Of a stretch of 10,153 bases of DNA, positions 1-5,611 are shown one piece after another (the stretch's first letter is position 1; the number at the start of each line of letters is the position of its first letter). The stretch is from the NCBI GenBank assembly GCA_021825285.1, contig JAKAHW010000026.1, positions 1 to 10,153 of the forward strand, read 5' to 3'. The DNA is from a bacterium. GTDB lineage: Bacteria > Patescibacteria > Microgenomatia > Levybacterales > GWA1-39-11. The notes under the pieces are model-generated. The model did not search any database and was not told the DNA's origin. It worked only from the letters and a program-made list of their open reading frames with translations. A program made the position numbers and the translations under genes.

Positions 1-2
1 CT

Positions 3-665
3 AATGTTAAAAAATTTGGAGAAGACATGGGAGTTTCCTCGTGGTCAGGGGTAAGAAACTATGGGGTTTCCATAACCTTGGGGGGAGTTGAAGTAAGAAT
101 GACAGATTTAGCAACAGCATATGGAATAATTGCGAATGGAGGGAAGCGCGTTGATTTGGATCCAATCCTTGAGATTAAAGACTCCTATGGGAAAACTATT
201 TATCAAAAGCAAACTTTTCCAAAACAAGCAGTTGATCCGGGAATCGCATTTATAATTTCAGATATTTTAGCCGATAATAATGCGCGAAGCATTGAGTTTG
301 GACTAAATACACCCCTTCGAATACCTGACAAAAGAGTATCTGTAAAAACAGGGACAACCGATAATAAAAGAGATAATTGGACAATAGGTTTTTCTCCCAA
401 CATTTTGGTAGCAACTTGGGTTGGGAACAACGACAACAGTCCTATGAATCCAGCTCTTGCTTCAGGTATTACGGGGGCCGCTCCTATGTGGAATAAGATA
501 ATTTCAAATTATCTCTCCGATATCCCCGCAAGCATTTCAGCAATCCCCTCAAATGTGGTTAAAAAATTCTGTATGGGTCAAGATAGATTTTTTATTAAAG
601 GGACTGAAAATTCGGTCAATTGTACTCTTCCTACTGTTACGCCCACCCCTACCCCAAATCCTTAA
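3..665 (+). CDS. Class A penicillin-binding protein (PBP1A-like), C-terminal part, 5' end outside window
   Basis: This is the end of a bifunctional peptidoglycan synthase that cross-links stem peptides outside the membrane; only the last ~220 codons are visible. The frame is open to the left edge, so the ATG at 27 is internal: the residues before it, including VKKFGEDMG, align with the equivalent region of the complete PBP at 7339-9579. Visible landmarks are ITLGG, MTDLATAYG, the transpeptidase third motif KTGTT (345-359) followed by DNWTIGF, WVGNNDN and SGITGAAPMW. The glycosyltransferase domain and the SxxK and SxN motifs would lie upstream. The tail carries two cysteines around an FIKGTE segment, then a Thr-Pro-rich end (TPTPTPNP). 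Its C-terminal extension is much shorter than in the second PBP. The two are clearly paralogues, too diverged at DNA level to be a recent duplication. Family call is firm; the first domain is unseen. Confidence 0.93.
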   Translation, partial: NVKKFGEDMGVSSWSGVRNYGVSITLGGVEVRMTDLATAYGIIANGGKRVDLDPILEIKDSYGKTIYQKQTFPKQAVDPGIAFIISDILADNNARSIEFGLNTPLRIPDKRVSVKTGTTDNKRDNWTIGFSPNILVATWVGNNDNSPMNPALASGITGAAPMWNKIISNYLSDIPASISAIPSNVVKKFCMGQDRFFIKGTENSVNCTLPTVTPTPTPNP

Positions 666-668
666 GGT

Positions 669-696
669 TTTAAAAAGTGGATATTTAGTTTAAACT
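669..696 (+). promoter_or_regulatory. Weak candidate pgk promoter
   Basis: TTTAAA (669-674), a 16-nt spacer and TAAACT (691-696) resemble a sigma-70 promoter, each hexamer matching 4 of 6 consensus positions. The -10-like box ends 6 nt before the pgk ATG, which would make the message leaderless. No Shine-Dalgarno sequence is present in the gap. Read-through from the PBP gene is an equally good explanation for pgk expression. Confidence 0.25.
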
Positions 697-698
697 AA
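685..698. repeat. 14-bp perfect palindrome just upstream of pgk
   Basis: TTAGTTTAAACTAA reads the same on both strands and ends 4 bases before the pgk ATG. It fills much of the 37-bp gap between the PBP and pgk. It could be an operator half-site pair, or simply an AT-rich coincidence that includes a -10-like TAAACT (691-696). No partner copy was noticed elsewhere in the window. Confidence 0.5.
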
Positions 699-702
699 TT
701 GT

Positions 703-1764
703 ATGGCAATCCGTTCTCTTAGTAAAATCTCTTCTCTTAAAAATAAATCTGTTCTATTGAGGCTTGATACAGACGTTGATGTTGAAAACGGGAAAATAGT
801 TGATGATACTAGGCTTTATGCAGGACTTGAGACTTTAAATTTTCTTTTAAAAAAAGGTGCAGATGTAATTATTGTCGGCCATATAGGGAGACCGGAGCCT
901 GGAATTCAAAATGAATTGAGCTTACTTCCTGTTGCAAAATGGTTTGAAAAAAAATTCAAAGGCAATATTGAAAAAACTCAAATTGGGGACTTTAAGGGAT
1001 GGGAAATTACGCCTCATATTACACTTCTTGAAAATATCCGGTATTTTGAAGGGGAGGAAAAAAATGACAAAAAATTTGCAAAAAATTTATCTCTATTAGG
1101 AAATATTTATGTTAATGATGCATTTGCTGTTTCCCACCGCGACCACGCAAGCATCGTAGGTGTTTGTAAATTCCTTACTTCATACCCAGGCTTCCATTTA
1201 ATAAAAGAAATCCAAACATTAAAAAGAATTATGGAATCTCCAAAAAGACCTTTAACAGTGCTTATAGGAGGGGCAAAAATTGAGACAAAATTGCCCCTTG
1301 TTGAAAAGATGCACCAATTAGCCGATTATGTCCTTGTCGCAGGGGAAATTGCAGAACAAGATAGGGTTTTAATTCACGTGCAGCACGAAAAACTGGAAGG
1401 GAAAAAATCTATAGTTCTTGTGGGAGAATTAAATCAAGATAAAACCGATATGACCCAAAAAAGTATAGAGAATTTTAAACAAGTATTCGATCTTTCGAAT
1501 ACCATTGTGTGGAACGGACCAGCCGGAGTTATAAGAAAGAAAAAGGACAGAAAAAAAGGTAACGATACGGAAAAAGGTACACGTAACTTAGCAAAAGCAA
1601 TAATAAAATCCGGTGCATATTCGGTTATCGGAGGCGGAGATACGTTGGCATACTTAAAAGAGATAAACCTTCTTAATAAATTTGATTTTGTTTCAACAGG
1701 AGGAGGCGCAATGCTGGAATTTTTATCAGGAAAAGAACTCCCGGGAATAGAAGCCCTTAAATAG
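703..1764 (+). CDS. pgk: Phosphoglycerate kinase, compact variant
   Basis: It transfers phosphate from 1,3-bisphosphoglycerate to ADP, the first ATP-yielding step of lower glycolysis, in the cytoplasm. Recognisable motifs are GHIGRP (59-64), LLENIRY (108-114), YVNDAFAVSHRDHAS (136-150), GGAKIETK (189-196), VWNGPAGV (269-276), IGGGDT (309-314), STGGGAMLEFL and KELPG near the end. At 353 residues it is about 40 shorter than usual bacterial PGKs. The loss lies in the C-terminal nucleotide domain after residue 209, where the usual GGGMAYTFL-type segment is missing. The normally invariant RVDFNVP reads RLDTDVD (20-26). The acidic stretch after GPAGV is replaced by a Lys/Arg-rich insert (278-291). 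Substrate-binding Arg and His residues remain. It starts 37 bp after the PBP gene with no visible SD and converges on the kinase gene with 3 bp between stops. The family is certain; full activity is inferred. Confidence 0.95.
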   Translation: MAIRSLSKISSLKNKSVLLRLDTDVDVENGKIVDDTRLYAGLETLNFLLKKGADVIIVGHIGRPEPGIQNELSLLPVAKWFEKKFKGNIEKTQIGDFKGWEITPHITLLENIRYFEGEEKNDKKFAKNLSLLGNIYVNDAFAVSHRDHASIVGVCKFLTSYPGFHLIKEIQTLKRIMESPKRPLTVLIGGAKIETKLPLVEKMHQLADYVLVAGEIAEQDRVLIHVQHEKLEGKKSIVLVGELNQDKTDMTQKSIENFKQVFDLSNTIVWNGPAGVIRKKKDRKKGNDTEKGTRNLAKAIIKSGAYSVIGGGDTLAYLKEINLLNKFDFVSTGGGAMLEFLSGKELPGIEALK

Positions 1765-1767
1765 GTT

Positions 1768-2355
1768 TTATTTAATATTCAATTTCTCCAGTACGATTTC
1801 GAGGGATTCTTCTTTATTATGGTCAAAAGAATTAATAACTAAGTCGTAATATTTTTTATCAAAATAAATCCAGTTAGGATCATTTTCGGCATAAAGCTTT
1901 CTCCATTTTTCCAAATCATTTTTTTCTCTATTTATAACTTCTTCTTTTGCATCAGCGACACTAATTCCTTCCCTGTTTACTAATCTATCAATTCTTATAT
2001 CAACATGGTCATCTCCGTTTCTGTCTTCGCAAACTACCAATATCTTATAGATGTTATCAGTTCCTTGTGCGTTAAAAGCAGCAAGCTTTGTCTCAAGCAC
2101 GACGTGGTGATCCTCGTTTAAAATCTTTTTAAGTTGTTTGTCAAAGAGAACGTCTTCTTCATCAGGGCGTAGATTTGTTTCTTCAGGTTCAAGCCCCATC
2201 TTTTTCCTTATTGCTTCCCAAAATATTTCTCCGCCCTCAATATGGCGCCAATTTAACTTCTTAGCAAGAAGTTTTGCCAAAGTTGTAGATCCGGATGCGA
2301 TGCGACCCGAAACAGTAATCATTCTTATGTTTGGAATTTCAAGAGGTGTATCCAT
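1768..2355 (-). CDS. Cytidylate kinase-like P-loop protein, archaeal type, lacking the Walker A lysine
   Basis: This is probably a nucleoside monophosphate kinase (CMP/dCMP to CDP/dCDP). A P-loop-like GRIASGST lies at residues 17-24, where canonical Walker A has GK[ST]; here Ser23 takes the Lys position. GGEIFWEAIRKKMG (41-54) resembles the GDIFRE substrate region of archaeal CMP kinases. A VVLETKLAAF strand follows, then a lid-like RIDRLVNREGISVADAKEEV with REKNDLEKWRKLY, and YYDLVINS near the end, in the same order as archaeal Cmk. The length of 195 residues is typical. The start is 2 bp after the GAPDH stop and has no SD, so translational coupling is likely; Met12, just before the first strand, is an alternative start. 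Family membership is good; the exact substrate is inferred. Confidence 0.82.
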   Translation of the reverse strand: MDTPLEIPNIRMITVSGRIASGSTTLAKLLAKKLNWRHIEGGEIFWEAIRKKMGLEPEETNLRPDEEDVLFDKQLKKILNEDHHVVLETKLAAFNAQGTDNIYKILVVCEDRNGDDHVDIRIDRLVNREGISVADAKEEVINREKNDLEKWRKLYAENDPNWIYFDKKYYDLVINSFDHNKEESLEIVLEKLNIK

Positions 2356-2357
2356 AA

Positions 2358-3449
2358 TTAAGTTGCAGATTGAGGAGTTTGAGATTTTTTTCCGAGTATT
2401 ATTGCTTCCTCTACCAATCGGTTTGAGTATCCGTACTCATTATCGTACCATGCGATTATCTTAACCATATTACCACCTACAACTTGAGTAAGGGAGAGGT
2501 CAACGATAGAAGAATGAGAATCCCCTACGATATCGGAGCTTACTATTGGGTCTTTAGTTACAGCAAGAATTCCGCTGTATCTTTCTTCTTCGGAAGCTTT
2601 TGTTAAAACCTGGTTAACTTCTTCAACTGTTGTCTCTTTTTTTATTAAAAAAGTAAAGTCTGATAGCGATCCTACAGGAACAGGAACCCTTAATGCCAGC
2701 CCGTTAAATATGCCTTTTAGCTCCGGAATTGCTTTGGCAGCGGCTTTGGTTGCACCTGTTGAGGTGGGAATAATATTTAAGCCTGCAGCTCGCGCTCGTC
2801 TGTAGTCACTGTGTCCTCCATCCTGAAGTCTTTGATCAGAGGTGTATCCGTGAATTGTCGTCATCATGGCTTTTTCTATTCCGAAAGCATCTTGGATAAT
2901 TCTTGCAACCGGAGTAATACAATTTGTTGTGCAAGAGGCATTGCTTATTAAGTTTTCTGAAAGGGAAGTCGTTTTGTCCAAGTTTACCCCAAGAACGTAA
3001 GTTGCCCCACTTTCCTCGTCTTTAAAAGGAGAAGATAAAATTGCAGCTTTTGCCCCCGCTGTTAAATGCGGCTGCATTTTTTCTTGTGTTGTGAAGGCGC
3101 CGGTTGATTCAATTACAACATCAACATTTAAATCTTTCCAGGGAAGGTTATTTGGGTCTTTCTCTGAAAAGATAGGAATGTCTTTTCCATTGACAGAGAG
3201 CATTCCGAGGTATGGGGATTGGGTTTGGAAAGAAAATGGAGCTTCTTCCGGTGTTTTTACTGCTAGATTTTGAACATCAAGCGGTCCGTAAACAGAGTCG
3301 AATTGTAGAAGATACATCCATCCTTTTAAATCCGTACTTGAGCCGGCGTTGATGGCCACAACCTCAACTTCGTTTGAAAAGCTTTCAATAATGACTCTGT
3401 GAGCCATCCTTCCAATTCTGCCGTATCCATTTATGGCAACTCTTACCAT
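2358..3449 (-). CDS. gap: Glyceraldehyde-3-phosphate dehydrogenase, phosphorylating
   Basis: It oxidises glyceraldehyde-3-phosphate to 1,3-bisphosphoglycerate, feeding PGK, or runs in reverse. The Rossmann motif INGYGRIGR is at residues 6-14. The catalytic SNASCTTNC places the active Cys at 173, and the partner His is His200 in TTIHGYT. NIIPTSTGATKA and WYDNEYGYSNR are also classical. At 363 residues it is ~30 longer than the E. coli enzyme, partly from an insert around residues 64-80. After the second strand, VVAIND is replaced by VVAINAGSS, so the Asp that usually selects NAD is Ala35. The YTSDQRL...RRARAA region resembles the GapB-type subgroup. It is the only gene here with a strong SD and is first of a two-gene unit with the kinase. 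Function is firm; cofactor preference is inference. Confidence 0.97.
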   Translation of the reverse strand: MVRVAINGYGRIGRMAHRVIIESFSNEVEVVAINAGSSTDLKGWMYLLQFDSVYGPLDVQNLAVKTPEEAPFSFQTQSPYLGMLSVNGKDIPIFSEKDPNNLPWKDLNVDVVIESTGAFTTQEKMQPHLTAGAKAAILSSPFKDEESGATYVLGVNLDKTTSLSENLISNASCTTNCITPVARIIQDAFGIEKAMMTTIHGYTSDQRLQDGGHSDYRRARAAGLNIIPTSTGATKAAAKAIPELKGIFNGLALRVPVPVGSLSDFTFLIKKETTVEEVNQVLTKASEEERYSGILAVTKDPIVSSDIVGDSHSSIVDLSLTQVVGGNMVKIIAWYDNEYGYSNRLVEEAIILGKKSQTPQSAT

Positions 3450-3456
3450 CTTTTTT

Positions 3457-3463
3457 CCTCCTT
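3457..3463 (-). promoter_or_regulatory. Strong Shine-Dalgarno site of gap
   Basis: On the minus strand AAGGAGG lies 7 nt before the GAPDH ATG (3447-3449), which fixes that start. No other gene start in this window has a comparable SD, so this site stands out and suggests high translation of GAPDH from a leadered mRNA. Confidence 0.85.
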
Positions 3464-3515
3464 ATTGTTGCCATAAATATGAGGAAGCACAGTCCCAAGG
3501 ACGAGCAAGCTCTTA

Positions 3516-3521
3516 TTTATA
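3516..3521 (-). promoter_or_regulatory. Tentative -10 element for gap
   Basis: TATAAA on the minus strand would give an mRNA leader of roughly 60 nt before the GAPDH ATG. No convincing -35 box is found at 16-18 nt; a TAGACT sits at a poor 15-nt spacing. The predicted leader holds two small self-complementary stretches (GTCC-TTG-GGAC and GAGC-TT-GCTC on the minus strand), too short to call a riboswitch or attenuator. Confidence 0.22.
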
Positions 3522-3583
3522 GCGTTTCTTACCATGAGTCTATCTAGAATACGTTTTTATTCCTAAAATTTCAATAGCCTTTT

Positions 3584-3592
3584 TGCTAGAAT
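3584..3592 (+). promoter_or_regulatory. Extended -10 promoter of the PAP2 gene
   Basis: TGCTAGAAT fits the extended -10 pattern TGnTAnAAT, with hexamer TAGAAT at 3587-3592. No good -35 is visible, as is usual for extended -10 promoters. The hexamer overlaps the upstream ATG (3591) and ends 7 nt before a second in-frame ATG (3600), which would be at or next to the transcription start. Confidence 0.42.
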
Positions 3593-4325
3593 GAATATAA
3601 TGTTTGGAAAAATAGGAAAAAAAATTAATAATTTTTTACTTCGGGTAGATCAGTCTCAGGCCTCTGTTTTAATATTCTCCGAAATTATTTTTGGAACGCT
3701 TCTAAGCTTTATGTCTGTTTATGTTTTTGTTAAATTTTCCGAGAACACGCTAAACAATAAGTATATAAATTTTGACATCAATATTTTAAATTTTTTCTAC
3801 TCTATCCGAAGCCCTCTCCTTACAAAAATTATGCTTTTTTTCTCTTTCCTGGGCTACGAACCATTAATTATAATTACGTTTTTTATTGTAATTATTTTAA
3901 TCAGAAGAAGATATGTGCATGAAGCTATTCTTTTTGCCTCAATTATTATTCTTGAATTTGCGATAAATGATCTCCTAAAGCACTTGATTGCCAGGAACAG
4001 GCCTTTTATACATCCTTTAATTGTTTTATATTCGTTTAGTTTTCCTTCAGGACACTCTATGAATTCATTTGTTTTTTATTCAATGCTTGCCTTCTTCGCT
4101 TTCCGCTTCACTAGAAAAAAAATGCTTTCGATTTTGATTGGGATTTTTTGCCTGACCTTGGTTTTCTTGATTGGGATAAGTAGAATTTATTTAGGAGTTC
4201 ATTATCCAACCGATGTATTCGCAGGTTTCGTTGGCGGATTTTGTGTTTTTGTTACGGCCCTAGTTATTGAAAAAACAATTATTTTTTTCAGATTATTTAG
4301 ATTGTCTAAAAATCCTCGTGCTTGA
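3591..4325 (+). CDS. PAP2-family membrane phosphatase (undecaprenyl-diphosphatase/PgpB-like)
   Basis: This is an integral membrane lipid phosphatase that likely removes a phosphate from undecaprenyl pyrophosphate or phosphatidate-type lipids on the outer face of the membrane. All three PAP2 signatures are intact: KX6RP (K130 to R137-P138, KHLIARNRP), PSGH (152-155, proton-donor His155) and SRX5HX3D (S197, R198, His204, Asp208). About six hydrophobic segments are visible, near residues 26-48, 75-103, 111-127, 155-172, 178-196 and 209-235. Cytoplasmic ends are rich in Lys/Arg. The start is uncertain: ATG 3591 gives 244 residues, but it overlaps a good extended -10, so ATG 3600 (MFGKIGKK) may be the true leaderless start, 3 residues shorter. 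It is divergent from gap, and its stop overlaps the -35 of the rpmH promoter. Family is certain; the lipid substrate is inferred. Confidence 0.92.
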   Translation: MNIMFGKIGKKINNFLLRVDQSQASVLIFSEIIFGTLLSFMSVYVFVKFSENTLNNKYINFDINILNFFYSIRSPLLTKIMLFFSFLGYEPLIIITFFIVIILIRRRYVHEAILFASIIILEFAINDLLKHLIARNRPFIHPLIVLYSFSFPSGHSMNSFVFYSMLAFFAFRFTRKKMLSILIGIFCLTLVFLIGISRIYLGVHYPTDVFAGFVGGFCVFVTALVIEKTIIFFRLFRLSKNPRA

Positions 4326-4350
4326 GATAAGCTCACGGATTTGATATCAT
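4322..4350 (+). promoter_or_regulatory. Promoter of the rpmH-rnpA-yidC-jag operon, probably leaderless
   Basis: TTGAGA (4322-4327), a 17-nt spacer and TATCAT (4345-4350) make a near-consensus sigma-70 promoter with an extended TGA just before the -10 (TGATATCAT). The -10 ends 7 nt before the rpmH ATG at 4358, so the expected transcription start falls on, or within a base of, the A of that ATG. There is no room or sequence for an SD. The -35 overlaps the PAP2 stop codon. This is the best promoter in the window. Confidence 0.65.
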
Positions 4351-4357
4351 TAGGATT

Positions 4358-4489
4358 ATGCCAGAAAAGCTTACAAAAAATAAAAAAGGAAAACACGCTA
4401 AAAAACATGGGTTTTTATCGAGAGTAAAGAAAAGCTCCGGGAAAAAAGTCATTAAAAAAAGAAGGCTCAAGGGGCGAAAAAAAGTTTAA
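4358..4489 (+). CDS. rpmH: 50S ribosomal protein L34
   Basis: This is a small basic protein of the large ribosomal subunit, 43 residues. The conserved core KHGFLSRVKKSSGKKVIKKR and the ending RRLKGRKKV match L34 (HGF, then G-K/R-KV and RRxKGRK). The distance from the start Met to HGF equals that in standard L34, supporting ATG 4358. The N-terminus is unusual: the common RTYQPS stretch is replaced by EKLTKNKKG. Its TAA shares one base with the ATG of rnpA (TAATG), so the two are translationally coupled. The rpmH-rnpA-yidC-jag order is the widespread bacterial arrangement and confirms the call. Confidence 0.95.
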   Translation: MPEKLTKNKKGKHAKKHGFLSRVKKSSGKKVIKKRRLKGRKKV

Positions 4490-4797
4490 TGTTTAAAAAA
4501 ACGTCTCGCTACTCTTTTAAAAAGGGTTTGCCAGGCAAAAGTTTGGTTTCCCCCTCGTTTGTTTTAAGATATGAAGAAAATTCACAACAAGAAGCAAAGT
4601 TTGCTGTTGTTGTAAGCAAAAAGGTAGACAAGCGCGCTACTGTCCGGAACAAAATAAAAAGAAAATTTCTTAATATTCTTAAAGAAAGTTCGGCAGACCA
4701 AAAAGAAAGCCTTGTTTTTTTTCTAAAGAAGGTTTCTCTAGATAAAACTGACGAGGAGTTAAAAAAAGAGATAAAAGAAGTTTTAAACAAAATTTAA
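4489..4797 (+). CDS. rnpA: Ribonuclease P protein component
   Basis: It binds the catalytic RNase P RNA and helps remove 5' leaders from tRNA precursors. The family signature lies at residues 38-58: FAVVVSKKVDKRATVRNKIKR, with the VRN-IKR RNA-binding helix intact. The N-terminus (FKKTSRYSFKKG) keeps the pattern of the short basic strand before the central fold. Length is 102 residues, slightly below the usual 110-120. It overlaps rpmH by one base and ends one base before yidC, fixing it inside the operon. The start has no SD; reinitiation from rpmH is the likely route. The RNA partner (rnpB) is not in the window. Confidence 0.95.
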   Translation: MFKKTSRYSFKKGLPGKSLVSPSFVLRYEENSQQEAKFAVVVSKKVDKRATVRNKIKRKFLNILKESSADQKESLVFFLKKVSLDKTDEELKKEIKEVLNKI

Positions 4798-4798
4798 T

Positions 4799-5611
4799 AT
4801 GGGTAATATATTTTCGATTTTATTTGTTAATCCAATAACCAACGTTTTAGTTGCGGCATACCATGTGCTTGCTTTTATTGGTGTTCCTTATGCTTTGGGT
4901 TTTTCCATTATAGTTCTTACCGTCATAATTAAGCTTGTTCTTTGGCCATTTGTTTCTGCTCAAATAAAATCCACAATGAAAATGCAAAAGATGGCGCCCC
5001 ATATGGCGGCTTTAAAAGAAAAGCATAAAGATGATAAAAAAAGACAACAGGAAGAAATGATGAAATTGTACAAGGAGCATGGAGTAAATCCTGCTGCCGG
5101 TTGTCTTCCGTTAATTATTCAATTGCCAATCATTTGGAGTCTATATGGTGTTTTGACAAAAGTTGTGGCGGTTCATTCGATATCTTCATTAAACGCAATT
5201 AACAAGGTTTTATATTTTGATTTTCTAAAGTTAAATAGGCTTTGGGATTCAACCTTTTTTGGTATTTCGCTTGCTGCTTCTCCTTCAAAAGAGCTCGCAA
5301 CCGCACCATATTTGCTTTTAGTACCAGTTTTGACAGGAGTTTTCCAGTTCATTCTCTCAAAAATGATGGTTCCGCAGGATACAGGTGTTGTAAAAGCGGT
5401 AGAAAAGAAGGAAGAAGATTTTAGCACTGCATTTCAAAAACAGTCCTTATTCCTTTTTCCGATTATGATCGGATTTTTCTCTTATTCTCTACCACTCGGC
5501 CTTTCTCTATACTGGAATACGTTCACCATATTTGGTATACTTCAGCAGTATTTGTTGGTAGGCTCGGGAGGAGCAAAACCTTGGTTTGAAAAAATTGGAT
5601 TAAAAAAGTAA
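4799..5611 (+). CDS. yidC: Membrane protein insertase YidC/Oxa1 family
   Basis: It inserts proteins into the cytoplasmic membrane, alone or with SecYEG. At 270 residues it is the short Gram-positive/Oxa1-like form without the large periplasmic domain of E. coli YidC. It shows a first hydrophobic stretch (5-28), then TM 33-52 containing LTVIIKLVLWPF. A charged cytoplasmic hairpin (58-95) follows, then the signature GVNPAAGCLPLIIQLPIIW (95-113). Later hydrophobic segments lie near 170-190, 215-232 and 236-254. The groove charge, Arg in B. subtilis SpoIIIJ, is Lys45 here. The C-terminus is short and basic. The start follows the rnpA stop by one base without an SD, and its TAA shares a base with the jag ATG. 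The call is firm. Confidence 0.96.
   Translation: MGNIFSILFVNPITNVLVAAYHVLAFIGVPYALGFSIIVLTVIIKLVLWPFVSAQIKSTMKMQKMAPHMAALKEKHKDDKKRQQEEMMKLYKEHGVNPAAGCLPLIIQLPIIWSLYGVLTKVVAVHSISSLNAINKVLYFDFLKLNRLWDSTFFGISLAASPSKELATAPYLLLVPVLTGVFQFILSKMMVPQDTGVVKAVEKKEEDFSTAFQKQSLFLFPIMIGFFSYSLPLGLSLYWNTFTIFGILQQYLLVGSGGAKPWFEKIGLKK

Larger units (their letters stand above)
3450..3590. other. Divergent intergenic region between gap and the PAP2 gene
   Basis: This 141-bp gap is the longest non-coding stretch in the window. It holds the gap SD, a tentative gap -10 and the PAP2 extended -10. No tRNA, riboswitch, DnaA box or strong terminator hairpin is visible; the only dyads are 4-bp stems around 3492-3512. 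Confidence 0.6.

Noticed and set aside
203..436. Minus-strand open frame inside the left-edge PBP
   Set aside because: It is antisense to the conserved transpeptidase region and has no independent support.
2138..2464. 108-codon plus-strand frame spanning the kinase/GAPDH junction
   Set aside because: It is antisense to two confident genes, and the Ser/Phe-rich translation is typical of shadow frames.
3450..3590. Riboswitch or small RNA in the gap leader
   Set aside because: Only 4-bp stems are visible and no known motif could be recognised.
4317..4337. Imperfect hairpin (CGTGCTT, loop GAGAT, AAG-CT-CACG) after the PAP2 gene as a terminator
   Set aside because: The stem has a 2-nt bulge, no T run follows, and the site overlaps the rpmH -35 box. 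It may be incidental.
4326..4357. Replication origin next to rpmH
   Set aside because: rpmH-rnpA-yidC often lies near dnaA/oriC, but the gap is 32 bp, there is no dnaA gene, and no TTATNCACA-type DnaA boxes were seen.
4509..4790. 93-codon open frame antisense to rnpA
   Set aside because: It lies wholly inside a confident gene on the other strand, has no family features, and reads as a shadow of AT-rich coding sequence.
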